Both the position numbers and the translations under genes were made by a program. A DNA stretch of 7,566 nt. Source: an uncultured Synergistia bacterium. Lineage in GTDB: Bacteria > Eremiobacterota > SpSt-956 > JAKJGF01. Below the pieces are notes generated by a model. The model did no database searches. It had not been told where the DNA came from and saw nothing but the letters and a program-made list of their open reading frames with translations. The DNA lies in the NCBI GenBank assembly GCA_937888925.1, contig CALARM010000560.1:1-7566 (forward strand). The letters are read 5' to 3'. Shown here one piece after another: positions 6,607-7,566 of this stretch (its first letter is position 1; each line of letters opens with the position of its first letter).

Positions 6607-6635
6607 AGTATATAATAAAATAAATTAATTGTCAA
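6607..6635 (-). promoter_or_regulatory. Sigma70-type promoter of the rrf2 gene
   Basis: On the minus strand a perfect -35 TTGACA (6630-6635) and a near-perfect -10 TATACT (6607-6612) are separated by exactly 17 bp. Transcription should start near 6600, giving a leader of about 90 nt before the Rrf2 ATG. This is the only strong promoter I can see in the window and may drive the operon through metX. Confidence 0.85.
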
Positions 6636-6738
6636 CAGGTTTATATTTTTGCAGAATTTTCATTTTCGAAAAGAAATACAGGGTAAATTTATTATCGAGG
6701 CAAAGAGGCTATTGGTAATGGTCTACAATGTCAGTCAC

Positions 6739-6777
6739 CCTGACTTACTCCCGCTTCATTCACAGGAATAAGTCAGG
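6739..6777. terminator. Long hairpin after the upstream YcaO gene (terminator or attenuator-like)
   Basis: CCTGACTTA and TAAGTCAGG make a perfect 9-bp stem, extended past one mismatch by TCC/GGA, around a 13-nt loop. It begins 7 nt after the stop of the YcaO gene that ends at 6785. No T-run follows on the minus strand, so classical Rho-independent termination is uncertain. An overlapping AGTCA-CCC-TGACT hairpin (6733-6745) would compete with it. It probably marks the 3' end of the upstream transcript, separating it from the rrf2 promoter. Confidence 0.5.
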
Positions 6778-6784
6778 CTGCAAT

Positions 6785-7566
6785 CTAAAGGTTACAGTTA
6801 TAAAATAAACTCTTCAGGCTCATCTGGTCAATCGGATGTTTCGATGCTTTTTCCTTTACATTCAAATAAACCTGTTCAATATATTTATAGGGGCATATAG
6901 ACAATACAGTACATTTCTCACAATTCCAGCAGTTAAGAAGGTCATTATTCAGATCATAGTTAACCACATTCCTTACAAGATTATCTGTATCTTTAAAGGT
7001 AGCCAGGATATCATCTATTATATAATCATCATAAATTCCTATAAGAATATCTCTTATCTTTTCCAGATTTTCAGGATACTCTTTCGAGAGAGCCAGAAAT
7101 TCCCTGAGGGCATGGAGTTGCCTGGGAAGTGCTTCACACTCTCTGGCAAGTCCGTCTACAAATTCACAGTATGATTTATAGGCTTTATCAAAATCTCTTA
7201 AATTATAATAGAGATAGGTCATAAAAACATTGAGGCTCATTTTATTCAATGGGTTTTCTTCAAAAACATAGGGGGCAGGAGCATATTCTCCAAGAAGATA
7301 AAGTTTTTCTCCTTCCCGCCTCATAAATGACAGAAAGGATTCCATATCTACGGAAAGCTCTTTCAATTCAGTGTTATTCAGTTTATCCAGACGGCTTAAA
7401 TAGTTCATCCTCGGAATACTTCTCACAAGCATATCCCATTTAAGGTGATTGAAGAATTCTTCCGACAGGCCGGGGATTATAATCTGATAGGAGTTAAATC
7501 CAAGGAAAGACACATCTCTTACAAAAATATTATATCCCATATTTCTGACAAGATCTTTGACTGAAT
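6785..7566 (-). CDS. Second YcaO-family protein, C-terminal part only (5' cut by window)
   Basis: The frame is open from the window edge to the TAG at 6785, giving 259 residues that align without large gaps to residues ~380-635 of the complete YcaO protein at 4088-5995. Shared blocks include GYNxFxRDVSFLGFNSY and ENPLNKMSL, and over a 40-residue block around ENPLNKMSL I count 31 identities. Both copies keep the end motif: here C-W-N-C-E-K-C-x5-C-P-Y-K-Y-I-E-Q-V-Y-L. The ATG at 7540 lies inside the conserved region and is not the real start; coding homology (SVKDLVRN) continues upstream to the edge. The ATP-binding half is outside the window, so activity cannot be judged. Its position one gene upstream of its relative suggests a local duplication separated by the regulator. 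A hairpin follows its stop. Confidence 0.88.
   Translation of the reverse strand, partial: SVKDLVRNMGYNIFVRDVSFLGFNSYQIIIPGLSEEFFNHLKWDMLVRSIPRMNYLSRLDKLNNTELKELSVDMESFLSFMRREGEKLYLLGEYAPAPYVFEENPLNKMSLNVFMTYLYYNLRDFDKAYKSYCEFVDGLARECEALPRQLHALREFLALSKEYPENLEKIRDILIGIYDDYIIDDILATFKDTDNLVRNVVNYDLNNDLLNCWNCEKCTVLSICPYKYIEQVYLNVKEKASKHPIDQMSLKSLFYNCNL

Noticed and set aside
6512..6784. SAM riboswitch, T-box or other sulfur-linked riboswitch in the rrf2 leader or before metY
   Set aside because: I looked for the conserved S-box core and T-box sequences and saw none; the leader is mostly AT-rich with a dyad. A covariance-model search would settle it.
6785..7540. A complete 251-residue short YcaO starting at 7540
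   Set aside because: Homology to the full-length copy continues upstream of that ATG to the window edge, so it is an internal Met of a longer gene.

Overview
The window carries a sulfur amino-acid cluster from what is probably an anaerobic bacterium. All seven recognisable genes lie on the minus strand, so they read from the right edge of the window towards the left. In transcription order they are: the 3' part of a YcaO-family gene (7566-6785), an Rrf2/IscR-type regulator (6511-6071), a complete second YcaO-family gene (5995-4088), metY (3965-2664), metX (2645-1458), a small C_GCAxxG_C_C cysteine-rich protein (1355-903), and the first ~241 codons of cysK (725-1). Both end genes are cut by the window edges. 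The DNA is AT-rich with strong AAAGGAG-type ribosome-binding sites. The CysK is very close to the enterobacterial CysK type. Short intergenic repeats (a 7-bp tandem array and a GC-rich palindrome) break up otherwise tight spacing. I cannot name the phylum; the style suggests an uncultured, Gram-negative-like anaerobe, which is an inference.

How the genes fit together: MetX makes an O-acyl-homoserine and MetY replaces its acyl group with sulfide to give homocysteine. CysK does the equivalent reaction on O-acetylserine to give cysteine. The cluster is therefore built around direct sulfide assimilation. The regulator has three cysteines at nearly the spacing of the IscR iron-sulfur ligands and sits behind a textbook sigma70 promoter (TTGACA-17 bp-TATACT) with a dyad at the start of the transcript, so autoregulation in response to Fe-S or sulfur status is plausible.

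The least explained part is the pair of YcaO-like proteins flanking the regulator. They resemble the long E. coli YcaO type (ATP-binding motifs followed by a helical C-terminal region), not the RiPP cyclodehydratase type. Both end in a conserved C-x2-C-x2-C-x5-C-P-Y motif, which I do not recall in E. coli YcaO. No RiPP precursor, TfuA partner or export gene is visible. A role for these YcaO proteins in sulfur handling or thio-modification is the most interesting hypothesis here.

Intergenic DNA: 726-902 holds a perfect 16-bp palindrome, a second dyad, the heptamer array and the GC-rich palindrome. 5996-6070 holds a short relative of the heptamer array. 6512-6784 holds the regulator's promoter, operator-like dyad and leader plus a long hairpin behind the upstream YcaO gene. 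No tRNA, rRNA, CRISPR array or transposase was found.
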